A DNA stretch of 64,000 bases from Bradyrhizobium erythrophlei (GCF_900129505.1 NZ_LT670818.1:8527001-8591000); one strand, 5' to 3'; numbered from the stretch's first letter, positions 1 through 11,058 are shown. Notes: generated by a model from the sequence alone, not told the origin. Made by a program: numbers and translations.

Positions 1-633
1 ATTGCGATATTCATCCAGCAGCACCGAGGCGCGGAACATGAAGTTGCCGCTGTTCCAGAGATAGCCGGACTTGATGTATTCCGCCGCCGTCACCGGATCC
101 GGCTTCTCGACGAATTCCGCGACGCTCCGGACCTCGCCCGAAATGACCTCGCCCGGGCTGATATAGCCGTATTCGGTGGCAGCTCGCTCCGGCTCGACGC
201 CGAAGGTCACGATCCGGCCGTCCTGCGCCGCCACCAGCCCCTGGCGGCAGGCGGCGACGAAAGCGGGCGTATCGCCCACGACGTGATCGGCGGCGAGCGC
301 CAGCACCACGGCATCCACGTCGCGCGTTTGTGCGAAGGCTGCACCGGCTGCAACGGCCGGACCAGAATCCCGCCGCATCGGTTCCAGCAGCACATCCGCC
401 TCTAGCCCGATCTCGGCGAGCTGCTCCAACACCATGAAGCGATAGGCCTTGTTGGTGATCACGATCGGGCGCTCGAACAGCCCCGCATCGGACACCCGCA
501 GCAGGGTATTCTGGAACGTCGAACGTACCCCGAACAAGGGCAGAAATTGCTTGGGATGAACTTCGCGCGACGCCGGCCACAGCCGGGTGCCGGCGCCGCC
601 GCACATGACCAGTGGAATGATTTTTCCGTCCAT
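1..633 (-). CDS. manC: Mannose-1-phosphate guanylyltransferase, N-terminal part
   Basis: Makes GDP-mannose from mannose-1-phosphate and GTP for polysaccharide synthesis. The reading frame starts at ATG 633 and runs off the window, giving 211 residues. The nucleotidyltransferase signature GGAGTRLWP lies at residues 12-20, followed by HPKQFLPL. Further on are the typical EYGYI, FVEKPD and WNSGNF blocks. The gene starts 7 bases after the epimerase stop on the same strand, so the two are probably one operon. The C-terminal part, including any isomerase domain, is outside the window. Confidence 0.9.
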   Translation of the reverse strand, partial: MDGKIIPLVMCGGAGTRLWPASREVHPKQFLPLFGVRSTFQNTLLRVSDAGLFERPIVITNKAYRFMVLEQLAEIGLEADVLLEPMRRDSGPAVAAGAAFAQTRDVDAVVLALAADHVVGDTPAFVAACRQGLVAAQDGRIVTFGVEPERAATEYGYISPGEVISGEVRSVAEFVEKPDPVTAAEYIKSGYLWNSGNFMFRASVLLDEYRN

Positions 634-640
634 CTGCGCC

Positions 641-1630
641 TCAAACCTTGTAGTAGTCGCGATACCACGCGACGAAATCGCGAATGCCGTTCTCGATCGA
701 CGTCTGCGGCTTGAAGCCGACATCGCGCATCAGATCGCCCACATCGGCGAAGGTTTCCATAACGTCGCCGGGCTGCATCGGCAGCATTTCCTTGACCGCC
801 GCGCGGCCCAACTCCTGCTCCAGAAGCTCTACCACATGCATGAGCTGTTCGGGGCGGTGATTGCCGACATTGTAAATCCGCGCCGGAGCAATCCCGGCCT
901 CGCCGTCGCCCCGGGGAACGTGATCGATCAGGCGCTGTATAACACGGGTGACGTCATCGATATGGGTAAAGTCGCGGCGCATTTTGCCATGGTTAAAGAG
1001 CCGAATCGGCTTGGCTTCGACGATCGACCTGGCAAACAGGAAGATGGCCATGTCCGGACGGCCCCACGGTCCATATACAGTAAAGAATCTCAACCCGGTG
1101 GTCGGCAGGCGGTAAAGATGGCTGTAGGAATGCGCCATCAGCTCGTTGGCCTTTTTGGTCGCGGCATAGAGACTGATGGGACGATCGGTCACGTCCTTGA
1201 CCGAAAACGGAAGTTTTGTGTTAGCGCCGTAGACCGATGAGGATGACGCATAAACCAGATGCCGGCAGTCATGCCGCCGGCATCCCTCGAGAACATTGAG
1301 AAAGCCCTCGATATTGGCATCGGCATAGGCATGCGGATGATCGATCGAATAGCGCACGCCAGCCTGGGCTGCCAAATGGACGACCGTCGGAAACCGGTGC
1401 TTCGCAAACAGCTCGCCGATCGACCGACGGTCCGCCAGATCCATCTTCACGAAACCGAACTGCGGATGCTCGAGCAGCACATCCAGCCGCGCCCCTTTCA
1501 GGGCGGGGTCATAGTAATTGTTTAGATTGTCCAGACCGAGAACATGGCGGCCTTCGGCCAGCAGCCGGCGCGCGACGTGAAAGCCGATAAATCCCGCCGC
1601 ACCCGTGATCAAAATTGTCTGATCCGACAT
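641..1630 (-). CDS. UDP-glucuronate 4-epimerase-like NAD-dependent epimerase
   Basis: Extended SDR that most resembles UDP-glucuronate epimerases (LpsL type) supplying UDP-galacturonate for surface polysaccharide. The Rossmann motif TGAAGFIG is near the N terminus, the N-terminal LDNLNNYYD block is typical of the family, and the catalytic pair is in YAATK. I take ATG 1630 as the start (329 residues) because AGGAG stands 7 bases upstream; an in-frame ATG five codons earlier has no such site. It is followed closely by manC. Substrate specificity is inferred from resemblance only. Confidence 0.85.
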   Translation of the reverse strand: MSDQTILITGAAGFIGFHVARRLLAEGRHVLGLDNLNNYYDPALKGARLDVLLEHPQFGFVKMDLADRRSIGELFAKHRFPTVVHLAAQAGVRYSIDHPHAYADANIEGFLNVLEGCRRHDCRHLVYASSSSVYGANTKLPFSVKDVTDRPISLYAATKKANELMAHSYSHLYRLPTTGLRFFTVYGPWGRPDMAIFLFARSIVEAKPIRLFNHGKMRRDFTHIDDVTRVIQRLIDHVPRGDGEAGIAPARIYNVGNHRPEQLMHVVELLEQELGRAAVKEMLPMQPGDVMETFADVGDLMRDVGFKPQTSIENGIRDFVAWYRDYYKV

Positions 1631-1827
1631 TGCATCTCCTGGCATCGGTTCGGCTCCGCCGCCCCGGTCGGGAGCCTGTTTACCCGTCGTATCGAGGGTG
1701 TCGCAATACCCAGTTGCGCAACTATTGCCAGATCGGCTTTAAAACCATACCAAGGCGGCGAAGTCAGGCGCCCGACATCGGTTGGGCAGTTTTTGACCAT
1801 CCTGAAACCTGAAAAAGCGCGGGCGAG

Positions 1828-2790
1828 ATGCGCCGGATCCTATTTTCGACGATAAAAATACTGGTCTCCCTGGCGCTGCTCTACCTTGCGCTTCGCAAGG
1901 TCAATCTCACCGAGCTTGCCTCCCGCATTAACAATCTTGCGAGTCTGGGCTGGATCGTGGTGGCAATCACCGTGACCTTCCTGCAGATCTTTGTCGGCGT
2001 GTTGCGCTGGCGCGAGATCAGCGCGGAGTGCGGGGCGCCGCTGGGGTTGGGCCAGGCGATGCGGTTCAATCTGATCGGAACTTTCTTTAACCAGACGCTG
2101 CCGTCTTCGATCGGCGGCGACGCCGTGCGGCTCTGGCTGGTCGCGCGCGGCGGCGCCGGATGGCGCGCGGCGACCTATTCGATTTTCGTCGACCGCGCTA
2201 TTGGACTGATAGCGCTGGCGATCATCATCGTTGCAAGCTTGCCATGGAGCTACAATCTGATCAGCGATCCCCATGGCCGCACGGCGCTATTATTAGTCGA
2301 TTTCGCCGCACTCAGCGGCGGCTTGGGATTTCTCGTGTTTGGCGCGCTGCCGTGGCTCTGGCTGAGACGCTTGTGGGGAATGCATCATCTTCACGCCTGC
2401 GCCGTGATTGCCAACCGCGTGATCTTCAGCCAGAAGCACGGACCCGCGATTGCGGTGCTGTCGTTGCTTGTTCACGTCCTGGCCGTCGTCATCGCCTGGT
2501 GCGTGGTGCAGTCGATTGCGGCGCCCGTGGTGTTTAGCCAGATATTCCAACTGGTTCCGCCGGTCATGCTGATCACGATGCTGCCGATCTCGATCGCAGG
2601 CTGGGGCGTGCGCGAAGCCAGCATGGCGCTTGCGTTTGGATATGCCGGGTTGTTGCCGAATGAAGGCGTGAACATCTCGCTTCTGTACGGCGCCGTCACC
2701 TTTCTCGTCGGCGCGTTCGGCGGCCTGGTCTGGATTTTCAGCGCGGAAAAGGCCGCCCAGGCCGCGGCGCCGATCGAGGTTCCAGAGTAG
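1828..2790 (+). CDS. Lysylphosphatidylglycerol synthase TM-region family membrane protein
   Basis: A 320-residue integral membrane protein with about eight hydrophobic segments. It belongs to the family typified by the membrane half of lysylphosphatidylglycerol synthases (AglD/UPF0104-like). The conserved loop PISIAGWGVREA near residue 253 is a hallmark. There is no soluble aminoacyl-transferase domain, so it does not make lysyl-PG by itself. In polysaccharide clusters such proteins are thought to flip or handle lipid-linked intermediates. It is followed 19 bases later by the WecA-like gene, probably in the same transcript. Confidence 0.8.
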   Translation: MRRILFSTIKILVSLALLYLALRKVNLTELASRINNLASLGWIVVAITVTFLQIFVGVLRWREISAECGAPLGLGQAMRFNLIGTFFNQTLPSSIGGDAVRLWLVARGGAGWRAATYSIFVDRAIGLIALAIIIVASLPWSYNLISDPHGRTALLLVDFAALSGGLGFLVFGALPWLWLRRLWGMHHLHACAVIANRVIFSQKHGPAIAVLSLLVHVLAVVIAWCVVQSIAAPVVFSQIFQLVPPVMLITMLPISIAGWGVREASMALAFGYAGLLPNEGVNISLLYGAVTFLVGAFGGLVWIFSAEKAAQAAAPIEVPE

Positions 2791-2809
2791 TCGCCGGCAT
2801 CGGATAAAA

Positions 2810-3832
2810 ATGACGATTTCCCAATTGCTCCCTTCGATTATTGCTGTCGGCGTCGCAGCCCTGCTTTCGGCCGGCATCATTTGGGCGATCCGGCCTTGGC
2901 TCTTGCAGTATGCACTCGCGAGGCCGAATGCCCGATCGTCGCATCGCGTTCCGACCGCTCAAGGCGCCGGCGTCGCCGTGATCGCGGCCACGCTTCTGGT
3001 CGCCGGCACCATCGCGGGTTACGCCGCGGTTCCAGACCTGAGCATCCCGCCCGCGATTTTCGCGGCAGCACTGTTCATCGCCGTGGTTGGATTTGCCGAC
3101 GACATAAGATCCATCCCGGTGGTCCCGCGGCTATTGCTGCAGGGCGCGGCCGTCGCGGCCGTCCTCTTTACGGCCTCGGACGATGTCAGGATCAGCGCGG
3201 TCTGTCCTCTCTGGATCGAACGCGGATTACTTTTGCTGGCCGGCCTCTGGTTTGTGAATCTTGTCAACTTCATGGACGGGCTGGACTGGATGACGGTCGC
3301 GGAGGCCGTGCCGGTCACCGGCGCGATGGTCCTTTTGGGCTGGTTCGGTGATTTTCCCATGGCGGCGACCATCGTCGCGGCCGCGCTCTGCGGCGCGATG
3401 CTCGGGTTTGCGCCCTTCAATCGTCCGGTGGCAAAAGTCTTTCTCGGAGACGTCGGCAGCCTGCCGATCGGCCTGCTGCTCGGCTGGTGCCTGCTGCAAT
3501 TGGCCTACAGCCAGCTGTTCGCTGCCGCCCTGCTGTTGCCGCTCTATTATCTCGCGGACGCGACGGTGACCCTGCTGCGCCGGATGATCCGGCGAGAACC
3601 TTTCTGGGCGGCGCATCGTTCGCATTTCTATCAACGCGCGACCGACAACGGCTTTTCAGTGTTGCGCGTGGTGAGCGAGGTGTTCGCACTCAATGTCGGC
3701 CTGGCGGTGCTGGCGATCGCATCGACCAGGGCACAATCGGCTGTCATCGATGTCATCTCAACGACCGTCGGAGGCCTTGGCGTGGCGCTGGTAATGTACC
3801 GCTTTTCGCGGCGCCGTCCGGCAACTTCCTAG
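2810..3832 (+). CDS. WecA/WbpL-like undecaprenyl-phosphate sugar-1-phosphate transferase
   Basis: Polytopic enzyme of glycosyltransferase family 4 (MraY/WecA/WbpL). It starts O-antigen or capsule synthesis by moving a HexNAc-1-phosphate onto undecaprenyl phosphate at the inner membrane. Family motifs are present in order: SSHRVPTAQGAG near residue 43, the Asp pair in GFADD near 95, NFMDGLDW near 148, VFLGDVGS near 210 and the cytoplasmic HRSHFYQRA near 267. Its length (340 residues) is normal. The WbpM-like dehydratase encoded convergently downstream is the usual partner that makes its sugar substrate. Confidence 0.88.
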   Translation: MTISQLLPSIIAVGVAALLSAGIIWAIRPWLLQYALARPNARSSHRVPTAQGAGVAVIAATLLVAGTIAGYAAVPDLSIPPAIFAAALFIAVVGFADDIRSIPVVPRLLLQGAAVAAVLFTASDDVRISAVCPLWIERGLLLLAGLWFVNLVNFMDGLDWMTVAEAVPVTGAMVLLGWFGDFPMAATIVAAALCGAMLGFAPFNRPVAKVFLGDVGSLPIGLLLGWCLLQLAYSQLFAAALLLPLYYLADATVTLLRRMIRREPFWAAHRSHFYQRATDNGFSVLRVVSEVFALNVGLAVLAIASTRAQSAVIDVISTTVGGLGVALVMYRFSRRRPATS

Positions 3833-4045
3833 TCGCTATATGGCCCTGTTGCGCTGCGCAGCCATTCGTCGAGGCCGAATGGCGGCTGTGCCGGCCCCTG
3901 ACAGCGGCTTGGAAACGTTCAAGGGGCTCCGCGATTGACGCGGTCGGGCTGAAAGTTTTAGCTAACGACCACAATTCTACTTTTTTCGGCGCTGCAATCC
4001 TTAACGGCGATCAATCGTGTGTGCAGCCGTGAAACGACAAACGCG

Positions 4046-5986
4046 CTACCCTCCAGCCAATCCAAATTCAGGTATAGCGTCCTTCAAAACAGCTCTTATT
4101 GTGGCGCGATCGTCATGTTCGACGGCAGGCGTGAGAGCAGCAATCCACTTGTGCAGAGACTGCATCGGCGGTTCGTTGGGCTTTGCCGCCATGATGCCGG
4201 CAATTCCGATTTCTACCGCGGGCTCCTCAGTGGCAAATAGGATTTCGTTCAACCGTTCTCCCGGCCGCATGCCGGTAAAGACGATATCGATGTCGTGACC
4301 CGGCTCCAGGCCAGAAAGCCGAATCATACGTTCGGCAAGGTCGACGATCTTGACAGGCTGTCCCATGTTGAGCACGTAAACCGAGACGTCCGGACGCACC
4401 GGGGCCAGGGCGTGCGTGACGGCCGTAATCACGAGATCACAGGCCTCTCGGATCGTCATGAAGTACCGGACCATATCCGGATGCGTGACCGTCACCGGGC
4501 CACCCGCATCGATCTGCGCCTTGAATTTAGGCACCACCGAACCGTTCGAGGCCAGCACGTTGCCGAATCTCACGGAAATCAGGCGCATCTGCGGACGTGC
4601 GCCCGGGCCTGTCTGAGACGCAAGGTCGTGATCAAGCGCCTGGCAGTACATCTCGGCAAACCGCTTGGTTAAACCCAGCATCGAGACCGGCTCGATCGCC
4701 TTGTCAGTCGAGATCATCACCATCGCCTCGGCGCCCGCCGCCAGCGCTGCATCCGCGACATTGATCGATCCGAAAATGTTGGTCTTGACCCCTTCGCTCC
4801 AGTCACGTTCGAGAATCGGCACGTGCTTGAGGGCGGCGGCGTGAAACACTATATCTGGCTTGAACTCCTTCACCAGCCGCATGATACGCTCGCGATCGCG
4901 AATATCCGCAATCCGGCCCTCGATGACGGCACCGGTCTGGTGCTCCGCTAGCGCTTCCGTGATGGCATAAAGCGCCGGCTCGGAATTCTCGATCACCAGC
5001 AGGCGCGCGGCCCCGAATGTCGCGACCCGGTCGCAAATCTCCGAACCGATCGAGCCGCCGCCGCCGGTGACAATGACCGCCTTGTTTTTCACCAGTGCTT
5101 CGAGGCGAGCGTAGTCGATATTTTCGCTGGCACGCAGCAACAGGTCCTCGACGGCAACGTTCGTCAGCCGCGGCATCTCCCCGCTCTCGAGCGACGGCAG
5201 GCGGCTGACGATCAACCCTAGCCTGCGCCCCCGCATCAGAACGGATTCTGGCCGTGCCTCGGGCTCGAACGCCGACGGTGTCATTATCAGGCGCGCGATC
5301 TGCTTGTTGCGCCGCGCAAAATCAGCGACCACGTCCTCGATATCGTCGACCCCGCCCAGCACCGGAATGTTCCGGATCAACTGGCCGCGGTCGGCCCGCG
5401 ATGGGGACAATATCCCGACCGGCCACAAATGCTTGACGGCGCCGCTTTCAATGCCACGCAGAAGAATTTCGGCATCCGCCGCCCGGCCGATCAAGAGCGC
5501 CGGCGAGGCTCCGTCGGTACGGGCATGATATCGCATACGTGAATAGCGGAAATAACGATAGGCGAAGCGCAAGCCGCTCAGGAAGAACACCTCGAGAAAC
5601 CAGTAAAGGATGATGGTGATCTTGCCGAGAAAGAACGTCGTTTGAAGATTTGGCCCTGCCAACTTGCCATGAACGTCGGGCGCGACAAAGATGTAGTCCA
5701 GCGCCAACAGCGCGACCGTCAGAACGGTCGCAACGCGAAGAATATTCAGCGCGTCCGGTAACGAAATGAATCGCCACTTCGTGGTGGTCAGATTGAAGAC
5801 GTAACAGACGACCACGCTGAAGGTGATGAAATACGGCAGAATGCGCAGCAGCAGCGGCAGACGATCGAAAAAGGCGTCGCCCTCGAAACGCAGGTAGAAA
5901 GTCGCAAGCACCGCCAGGGTAGTTGCCAGCGCGTCGTGCAGCGCAATCAATAGGTTGCGCAAGGTCAGATTTGAGAGACGCGTCAT
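4046..5986 (-). CDS. WbpM/CapD-like nucleotide-sugar 4,6-dehydratase
   Basis: Membrane-anchored enzyme (646 residues) that converts UDP-GlcNAc to a 4-keto-6-deoxy sugar for O-antigen synthesis. About four N-terminal transmembrane segments are followed by a CoA-binding-like linker region and a Rossmann domain with GGGGSIGSE at about residue 308. In the active site the usual SYK triad reads as VSMLGLTK at about 434-441, so Met replaces Tyr, as is known for long WbpM homologues. It is the last gene of the minus-strand run hldD-hldE-waaL. Confidence 0.9.
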   Translation of the reverse strand: MTRLSNLTLRNLLIALHDALATTLAVLATFYLRFEGDAFFDRLPLLLRILPYFITFSVVVCYVFNLTTTKWRFISLPDALNILRVATVLTVALLALDYIFVAPDVHGKLAGPNLQTTFFLGKITIILYWFLEVFFLSGLRFAYRYFRYSRMRYHARTDGASPALLIGRAADAEILLRGIESGAVKHLWPVGILSPSRADRGQLIRNIPVLGGVDDIEDVVADFARRNKQIARLIMTPSAFEPEARPESVLMRGRRLGLIVSRLPSLESGEMPRLTNVAVEDLLLRASENIDYARLEALVKNKAVIVTGGGGSIGSEICDRVATFGAARLLVIENSEPALYAITEALAEHQTGAVIEGRIADIRDRERIMRLVKEFKPDIVFHAAALKHVPILERDWSEGVKTNIFGSINVADAALAAGAEAMVMISTDKAIEPVSMLGLTKRFAEMYCQALDHDLASQTGPGARPQMRLISVRFGNVLASNGSVVPKFKAQIDAGGPVTVTHPDMVRYFMTIREACDLVITAVTHALAPVRPDVSVYVLNMGQPVKIVDLAERMIRLSGLEPGHDIDIVFTGMRPGERLNEILFATEEPAVEIGIAGIMAAKPNEPPMQSLHKWIAALTPAVEHDDRATIRAVLKDAIPEFGLAGG

Positions 5987-6068
5987 TTCGCTGACCGGTA
6001 GCAGACGATCCTGGGGCTGGGCGGCTGTGAGGCCGCTGATATCTCATCTCGCACGTACATGCCAGCCA

Positions 6069-7346
6069 TCACGGTGCTGAGGATTCTCGCGTTGCCGCTT
6101 CGTGCGAATTCCTCAGCACCATGCTGCCGGCGATGCCTACGCCGAGGACGTATATCCATCCCTCGTTGAAATCGAATAAGTGAGAGTTGAACAGCGAGGT
6201 GAAAATATTCTGCACCACGACCATCAATCCGATCCAGGCTGCCAGACCCTCGCCGCGGAACAGCATCAGATGCACCAGCCAGATCGCATATAGCACGACA
6301 ATGCCGATCGCGCCCCACTGGATGGCGACGTTCAGCGTCTGATTGTGCGGATTTGAAATCACCTCGGCGGCGGCGCCGCGCTGGTCGACGGCGGCTTCCT
6401 CGAAAAGTCCGCGTATCGAGCCGGTTCCGTGGCCGAACAGCGGCGCCTCCGAAATAAACCGCAGCGATTTCCGGTAGAACTCCAGCCGCAAGCCCGCCGA
6501 CGTCGGAAGGTTTTGTTCCTTGTAGAGTTGATAATCCCGTCCAAAGGTTTCGGCGGTCCAGCGCAATTTGGGAGATGTCATCCACGCCACGCCGCCGAGT
6601 ATGGCCGTCACGCAGACGGCGATGACGACGCTGCGCCAATTCAAATGAAGCAGCGCGAATACCGCCAGCATGATCGGCATCGTGACCAGGGCCGTCCGGG
6701 ATACGACCACGAACAGCATGTTGACCACGAAGCATAGGGAAACCGCGATCAGCAACACCGCCAGTCCGGTTCTTTGCGTTCGCCAGAGCCCGATGATGGG
6801 ATAGGCCAGCACCACGGCGCAAAGCGCAAATTCCTGGCTCTGGTCGATGTAGTTCTTGACCGGGACGCCGTATTCGGCTCCGGATTTGAGCGCGAGCCTT
6901 GGATCGAACGCGACGATCCAGGACATCACCATCAGCAGGAAACAGGATGCCAGAAAGGCGATCAACACCTGCAGGCCGCGCGCGGAGCGCTCAAAATGAT
7001 AGAGCAGCACCGGCAGCATCAGAAGCTTCGCGGACGGACCGACGGCGTAGAGCCGCACGCCCCACGGCACGTTCGACCACAGCGTTCCGACCGCAGCCAG
7101 CGCGAACAGCGCAACCGGAAGCGCACAAATTGGGCGCTTCAGCGACTGCAGGAAGCCCTTGGCGTCAAGGAACGGTCCCATCGAGACCAGCAAGGCGGTA
7201 GCGAAGATCGCCACCAGCGAGGTCGACCACGGCAGCGAAACGGCGATCAGGATCGCGAAAACGTCTGATGTGGTCGACCACGCGGCCGGATCCCGCCACT
7301 GCCGCAACAACAGCGCCGGCACGGATTCTTTCGCCGTCACGGTCAC
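6069..7346 (-). CDS. waaL: O-antigen ligase family protein (WaaL-like)
   Basis: Polytopic inner-membrane protein of 425 residues with about 12 hydrophobic segments and one large periplasmic loop. The loop carries LFGHGTGS and NPHNQTLN, the histidine-containing Wzy_C signature of ligases that join O-antigen to lipid A-core. The start is GTG 7346, which overlaps the hldE stop in the sequence GTGA, so the two are translationally coupled. The family also contains O-antigen polymerases (Wzy). The neighbouring heptose genes favour a ligase, but the assignment is not certain. Confidence 0.8.
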   Translation of the reverse strand: MTVTAKESVPALLLRQWRDPAAWSTTSDVFAILIAVSLPWSTSLVAIFATALLVSMGPFLDAKGFLQSLKRPICALPVALFALAAVGTLWSNVPWGVRLYAVGPSAKLLMLPVLLYHFERSARGLQVLIAFLASCFLLMVMSWIVAFDPRLALKSGAEYGVPVKNYIDQSQEFALCAVVLAYPIIGLWRTQRTGLAVLLIAVSLCFVVNMLFVVVSRTALVTMPIMLAVFALLHLNWRSVVIAVCVTAILGGVAWMTSPKLRWTAETFGRDYQLYKEQNLPTSAGLRLEFYRKSLRFISEAPLFGHGTGSIRGLFEEAAVDQRGAAAEVISNPHNQTLNVAIQWGAIGIVVLYAIWLVHLMLFRGEGLAAWIGLMVVVQNIFTSLFNSHLFDFNEGWIYVLGVGIAGSMVLRNSHEAATRESSAP

Positions 7347-8815
7347 GCTTTGCCTCGACGCGCGCGATTGACCAGCGATGTCGTACTGAACCCGGGCAGG
7401 ACGTCGACCAGCAGGACTTCGCCACCGCCGGCTTCGACGATCTCGTGGCCGACGACCTTCTCGCGGGTATAGTCGCCGCCCTTCACCAGGACGCTAGGCC
7501 TGATCTGCGCAATCAGCCCGAGTGGGGTGTCTTCTTCGAAAATCGCCACCAGATCGACCGCCTCCAGCGCCGCCAGCACTTCGGAGCGCGCACGCTCGTC
7601 CTGGACCGGGCGCCCCTCGCCCTTCAACCGCCTCACCGATGCGTCGCTGTTCAAGCCGACGATCAGGCGATCGCAGGCGGCACGCGCCGCGGTCAGAACC
7701 TTGACGTGGCCGGGGTGCAGGATGTCGAAGCAACCGTTGGTGAACCCGACCCTCAAACCCTGCTTGCGCCAATCCAGAAGATGCGTGTCGAGGTCTCCGC
7801 CCGCCGCGACAATCTTCTCTTCCGCAGCCAGAGACGCGTGCGGCAGGATTTTCCGCCGCAATTCCCTTGATGTGACGCTGGCAGTGCCCTTCTTGCCGAC
7901 CGCGACCGCCGCCGCCGCGTTCGCCATCCGCAGCGACGTCACCCAATCGGCCCCTGCCGCGAGAGTCACCGCCAGCACGGCGGCGACCGTATCGCCCGCC
8001 CCCGAGACGTCGCGGACTTTCACCGGATGAGCCGGCACATGGACGGCCTCGCCATTGCGCGGCACCAGCGTCATGCCGAGTTCGCTTTGCGTCACCAGGA
8101 CAGCTTCGCAATCGGCAAGCTGCATCACGTCCTGCGCGGCCGCGGCAATGCCTGCTTGCGTATCGCCGCTGCTGCGGGTCGCTTCCGCGAATTCCTTGCG
8201 ATTGGGCGTGAGCAGGGTCGCGCCGCGGTAAATGGCAAAGTTGGCGCTCTTGGGATCGACGATGACGCGCTTGCCGAGTTTTCGCGCGGCGTCGATGGTG
8301 TTGCGGATCACGCGTGCAGTGAGCACGCCCTTGGCATAGTCGGACAGCAACACGATATCGGCGCGCGGCAACAGCGGCACAATGGCGTCGATCAGCTTCT
8401 GCTCGATGGCGGCCGAGGCGGGCTGCGCCTGTTCCCAGTCCGCGCGCAGCATGTGAGTGGAGAAATGATCGGAGACGAAGCGCACTTTTCGCGTCGTCGG
8501 CCGCTCGGAATCGCAAATCAGCACGCTTTCGATGCCGCTTTCCCGGGCAAGCTGGGCCTTCAGTTGCACGCCCGCGGCGTCCTCGCCGATCAGTCCGACG
8601 AACATGCAGCGCGCGCCGAGCGAGGCGACGTTGCGCGCGACATTGCCGGCGCCGCCGATGTTGCTTTCAGTGCGCTGCACGGCAATGACCGGCGCCGGCG
8701 CTTCCGGTGAAATCCGGGACACCTCGCCATAGACGAATTCGTCGAGCATGAGGTCGCCGACGCACAGCACCGTCCGGCTCGAAATCGCATGCGACAGGGC
8801 TTCAAAATCGAACAT
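7343..8815 (-). CDS. hldE: Bifunctional heptose-7-phosphate kinase / heptose-1-phosphate adenylyltransferase
   Basis: Catalyses two steps of ADP-heptose synthesis for the LPS inner core. The N-terminal ribokinase-like domain (residues about 1-320) has [17 protein letters not shown] and the catalytic DVSGAGDT. The C-terminal nucleotidyltransferase domain begins at [13 protein letters not shown], which carries the HxGH motif. The length (490 residues) is normal for the fused enzyme. ATG 8815 is preferred over a TTG one codon earlier. It lies 25 bases downstream of hldD and overlaps waaL by four bases. Confidence 0.95.
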   Translation of the reverse strand: MFDFEALSHAISSRTVLCVGDLMLDEFVYGEVSRISPEAPAPVIAVQRTESNIGGAGNVARNVASLGARCMFVGLIGEDAAGVQLKAQLARESGIESVLICDSERPTTRKVRFVSDHFSTHMLRADWEQAQPASAAIEQKLIDAIVPLLPRADIVLLSDYAKGVLTARVIRNTIDAARKLGKRVIVDPKSANFAIYRGATLLTPNRKEFAEATRSSGDTQAGIAAAAQDVMQLADCEAVLVTQSELGMTLVPRNGEAVHVPAHPVKVRDVSGAGDTVAAVLAVTLAAGADWVTSLRMANAAAAVAVGKKGTASVTSRELRRKILPHASLAAEEKIVAAGGDLDTHLLDWRKQGLRVGFTNGCFDILHPGHVKVLTAARAACDRLIVGLNSDASVRRLKGEGRPVQDERARSEVLAALEAVDLVAIFEEDTPLGLIAQIRPSVLVKGGDYTREKVVGHEIVEAGGGEVLLVDVLPGFSTTSLVNRARRGKA

Positions 8816-8840
8816 CAAGAACTCGCACTCTGTTGCAACG

Positions 8841-9821
8841 TCAGCGGAAGCGGTCGGCGCGGTCGAGGAAACCCTTTACGTACATTCCGACGGCCTCTTC
8901 CAGCGCGGTGAAGCCGCCATTGTAGCCGGCGCGCTGCAGCCGATCGACCTCACTCTGGGTGAAATACTGGTAGCTGCCGCGAATCGCCTCCGGCATGTCG
9001 ATATATTGGATATTGGGAGCCGCGCCGAGCGCGGCGTAGGCGGAAGCCATCATATCCTTGAAGCTGCGCGCGGTGCCGGTGCCAACATTGAAGAGACCAC
9101 TGACCGACGGGACCGAAAGCAGCCACATCATCACCCGCGCCACGTCGTCGACATAGATGAAATCGCGGCGCTGATCGCCGTCTGCGATGCCTTCGCGATG
9201 CGACTTGAACAGCTGCACGGGCCGGCCGGCCTTGATATCGTCGAAGCGCCGCGCCAGCACGCTCATCATCGTGCCCTTGTGATATTCATTAGGACCGAAC
9301 ACGTTGAAGAACTTCAAGCCGGCCCATTGCGGCGGCAGCTTGTCGCCCCTGGCCACGCGCTCGGCCACCGCCATATCGAACAGATGCTTGCTCCAGCCAT
9401 ACAGATTCATCGGCCGCAGCGCCCTCAGCGCCGGTATCGATGGATCGTCGCGAAACCCCTGCCCGCCGTCGCCATAGGTTGCGGCCGAGGAGGCATAGAT
9501 GAACGGCGTCCCGTTGGCCGTGCACCAGTCCAGCAGCCGCATCGACAGACGAAAATTGGTTTCGATCACGAGGTCGCCGTCGGTGGCCGTGGTCTCCGAA
9601 ATCGCCCCGAGATGGATGATGGCCTCGAGCCGGCGGCCACCCAGCCAGTCCGCCAACTGCGCCGGCGGCACGATGTCGGCGAGCTGCCGCTTGGCCAGAT
9701 TGCGCCATTTGCCGTCGTGGCCGAGCAGGTCGCACACGGCGACATCGGCGCGGCCCGCGTCATTCAACGCGGCCACGACGTTCGATCCGATAAAACCGGC
9801 GCCCCCGGTCACCAGCAACAT
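8841..9821 (-). CDS. hldD: ADP-L-glycero-D-manno-heptose-6-epimerase
   Basis: Epimerises ADP-D,D-heptose to ADP-L,D-heptose, the donor used by the heptosyltransferases. [10 protein letters not shown] starts at residue 5, and the catalytic YGWSK and the specific blocks FFNVFGPNE and RRDFIYVDD are all present. I place the start at ATG 9821 (326 residues, normal for the family); the frame is open for 25 codons upstream but that extension does not resemble the family. It is first in the hldD-hldE-waaL-dehydratase operon and divergent from waaF. Confidence 0.94.
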   Translation of the reverse strand: MLLVTGGAGFIGSNVVAALNDAGRADVAVCDLLGHDGKWRNLAKRQLADIVPPAQLADWLGGRRLEAIIHLGAISETTATDGDLVIETNFRLSMRLLDWCTANGTPFIYASSAATYGDGGQGFRDDPSIPALRALRPMNLYGWSKHLFDMAVAERVARGDKLPPQWAGLKFFNVFGPNEYHKGTMMSVLARRFDDIKAGRPVQLFKSHREGIADGDQRRDFIYVDDVARVMMWLLSVPSVSGLFNVGTGTARSFKDMMASAYAALGAAPNIQYIDMPEAIRGSYQYFTQSEVDRLQRAGYNGGFTALEEAVGMYVKGFLDRADRFR

Positions 9822-9987
9822 TCCACGCCCGCCCTTGATGTGCAACGCCAGCTTTGCCTCACTCCTGCCCGGCAGGCAACTTGGCTCCCCCCTCAATGAA
9901 GCCGGCGAGCGGGCACTTTGATGTCTTTACCCCGCTGCAGCGAGCAGATACCGACAGGTTTGGATGAACAGCCGCCAGCTTTAAAAT

Positions 9988-11058
9988 ATGAATAAAGATT
10001 CAGATCATCTTGTGGCGATGGAGGACGCGGCGGATACCCGTCCGATCCTGATTGTTCCCTATATGTGGATTGGCGACTTCGTGCGCGGCCATAGCGTGGT
10101 GCGGGTGTTGAAGCAGCGCTGGCCCAATCGGCCGATCGATCTTCTGGTGACGACCCTGTGCGCGCCACTGGTCGATTATATGCCCGGTGTACGCTCCGGC
10201 ATCGTCTGGGACCTGCCGCGCAGCCGGCTGGCGATTGCCAAGCAATGGGGGCTGGCGGCCCGGCTCCGTGCTGGGAACTACGACACCGCACTGGTCCTGC
10301 CCCGCACCTGGAAATCGGCCATCGCGCCGGCACTCGCCGGTATCCCGGAGCGGGTGGGTTTCGTGGGCGAGGCGAGATTCGGACTTATCAACAGATGGCG
10401 CTGGGGCGAGAAGGCCCTGCCCCGTTTCATCGACAAGAACGCCGCACTGGCGCTGCCGGATAAGGCTCCACTGCCGCCGGAATGGCCGGTGCCGCAGCTC
10501 AATGTCCCGGCCGAGGAAGTGAGCCGCTGGCGGCAGGCGTGCGGGCTGGGCAGCGGTGCCGCGGTGGCGCTGGCGCCCGGTTCGGTCGGGGCGTCGAAAC
10601 GCTGGACTTATTACCCGGAGGCCGCGCGGCTGTTGGCCGACCATGGGCTGGAGGTGTGGGTGGTCGGCGGCCCCGGCGAAAAGGCGCTTGCCGCGGAAAT
10701 CGTGGCTGCGGGCGGTCCACGGGTACGCGATCTGACCGGGACCGATCTGCGCAACGGCATTCTGGCGATGGCGGCAGCCAGGATGGCCATATCAAACGAT
10801 TCCGGCCTGATGCACATCGCCGCCGCGCTGGGGACCCCGACCATGGGCATTTTCGGGCCCACCAGCCCCTATCACTGGGCGCCGCTGAACGGGCTCGCGG
10901 CGACAGTGCGGACCAAAACCATGGTTCCCTGCCAGCCCTGCCACCGTCCGGTCTGCACCATGAACGAGCATCGCTGCATGCGGGATATTCCCGCATCCGA
11001 CGTGGTCGAGATCGCCGAGCGCGTGCTGGCCGAGGCTGGCGGCCGCGTGGCGCCATAA
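9988..11058 (+). CDS. waaF: LPS heptosyltransferase II (GT9)
   Basis: Adds the second L,D-heptose to the LPS inner core at the cytoplasmic face of the membrane. GT9 features are PYMWIGDFVRGHSV near the N terminus, VALAPGSVGASKRW in the middle and the nucleotide-binding NDSGLMHIAAALGTP. The Cys-rich CQPCHRPVC segment near the C terminus is also typical of WaaF. ATG 9988 has a poor ribosome site; Met at 10018 is a plausible alternative start. It begins a plus-strand run with gmhA and gmhB. Confidence 0.92.
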   Translation: MNKDSDHLVAMEDAADTRPILIVPYMWIGDFVRGHSVVRVLKQRWPNRPIDLLVTTLCAPLVDYMPGVRSGIVWDLPRSRLAIAKQWGLAARLRAGNYDTALVLPRTWKSAIAPALAGIPERVGFVGEARFGLINRWRWGEKALPRFIDKNAALALPDKAPLPPEWPVPQLNVPAEEVSRWRQACGLGSGAAVALAPGSVGASKRWTYYPEAARLLADHGLEVWVVGGPGEKALAAEIVAAGGPRVRDLTGTDLRNGILAMAAARMAISNDSGLMHIAAALGTPTMGIFGPTSPYHWAPLNGLAATVRTKTMVPCQPCHRPVCTMNEHRCMRDIPASDVVEIAERVLAEAGGRVAP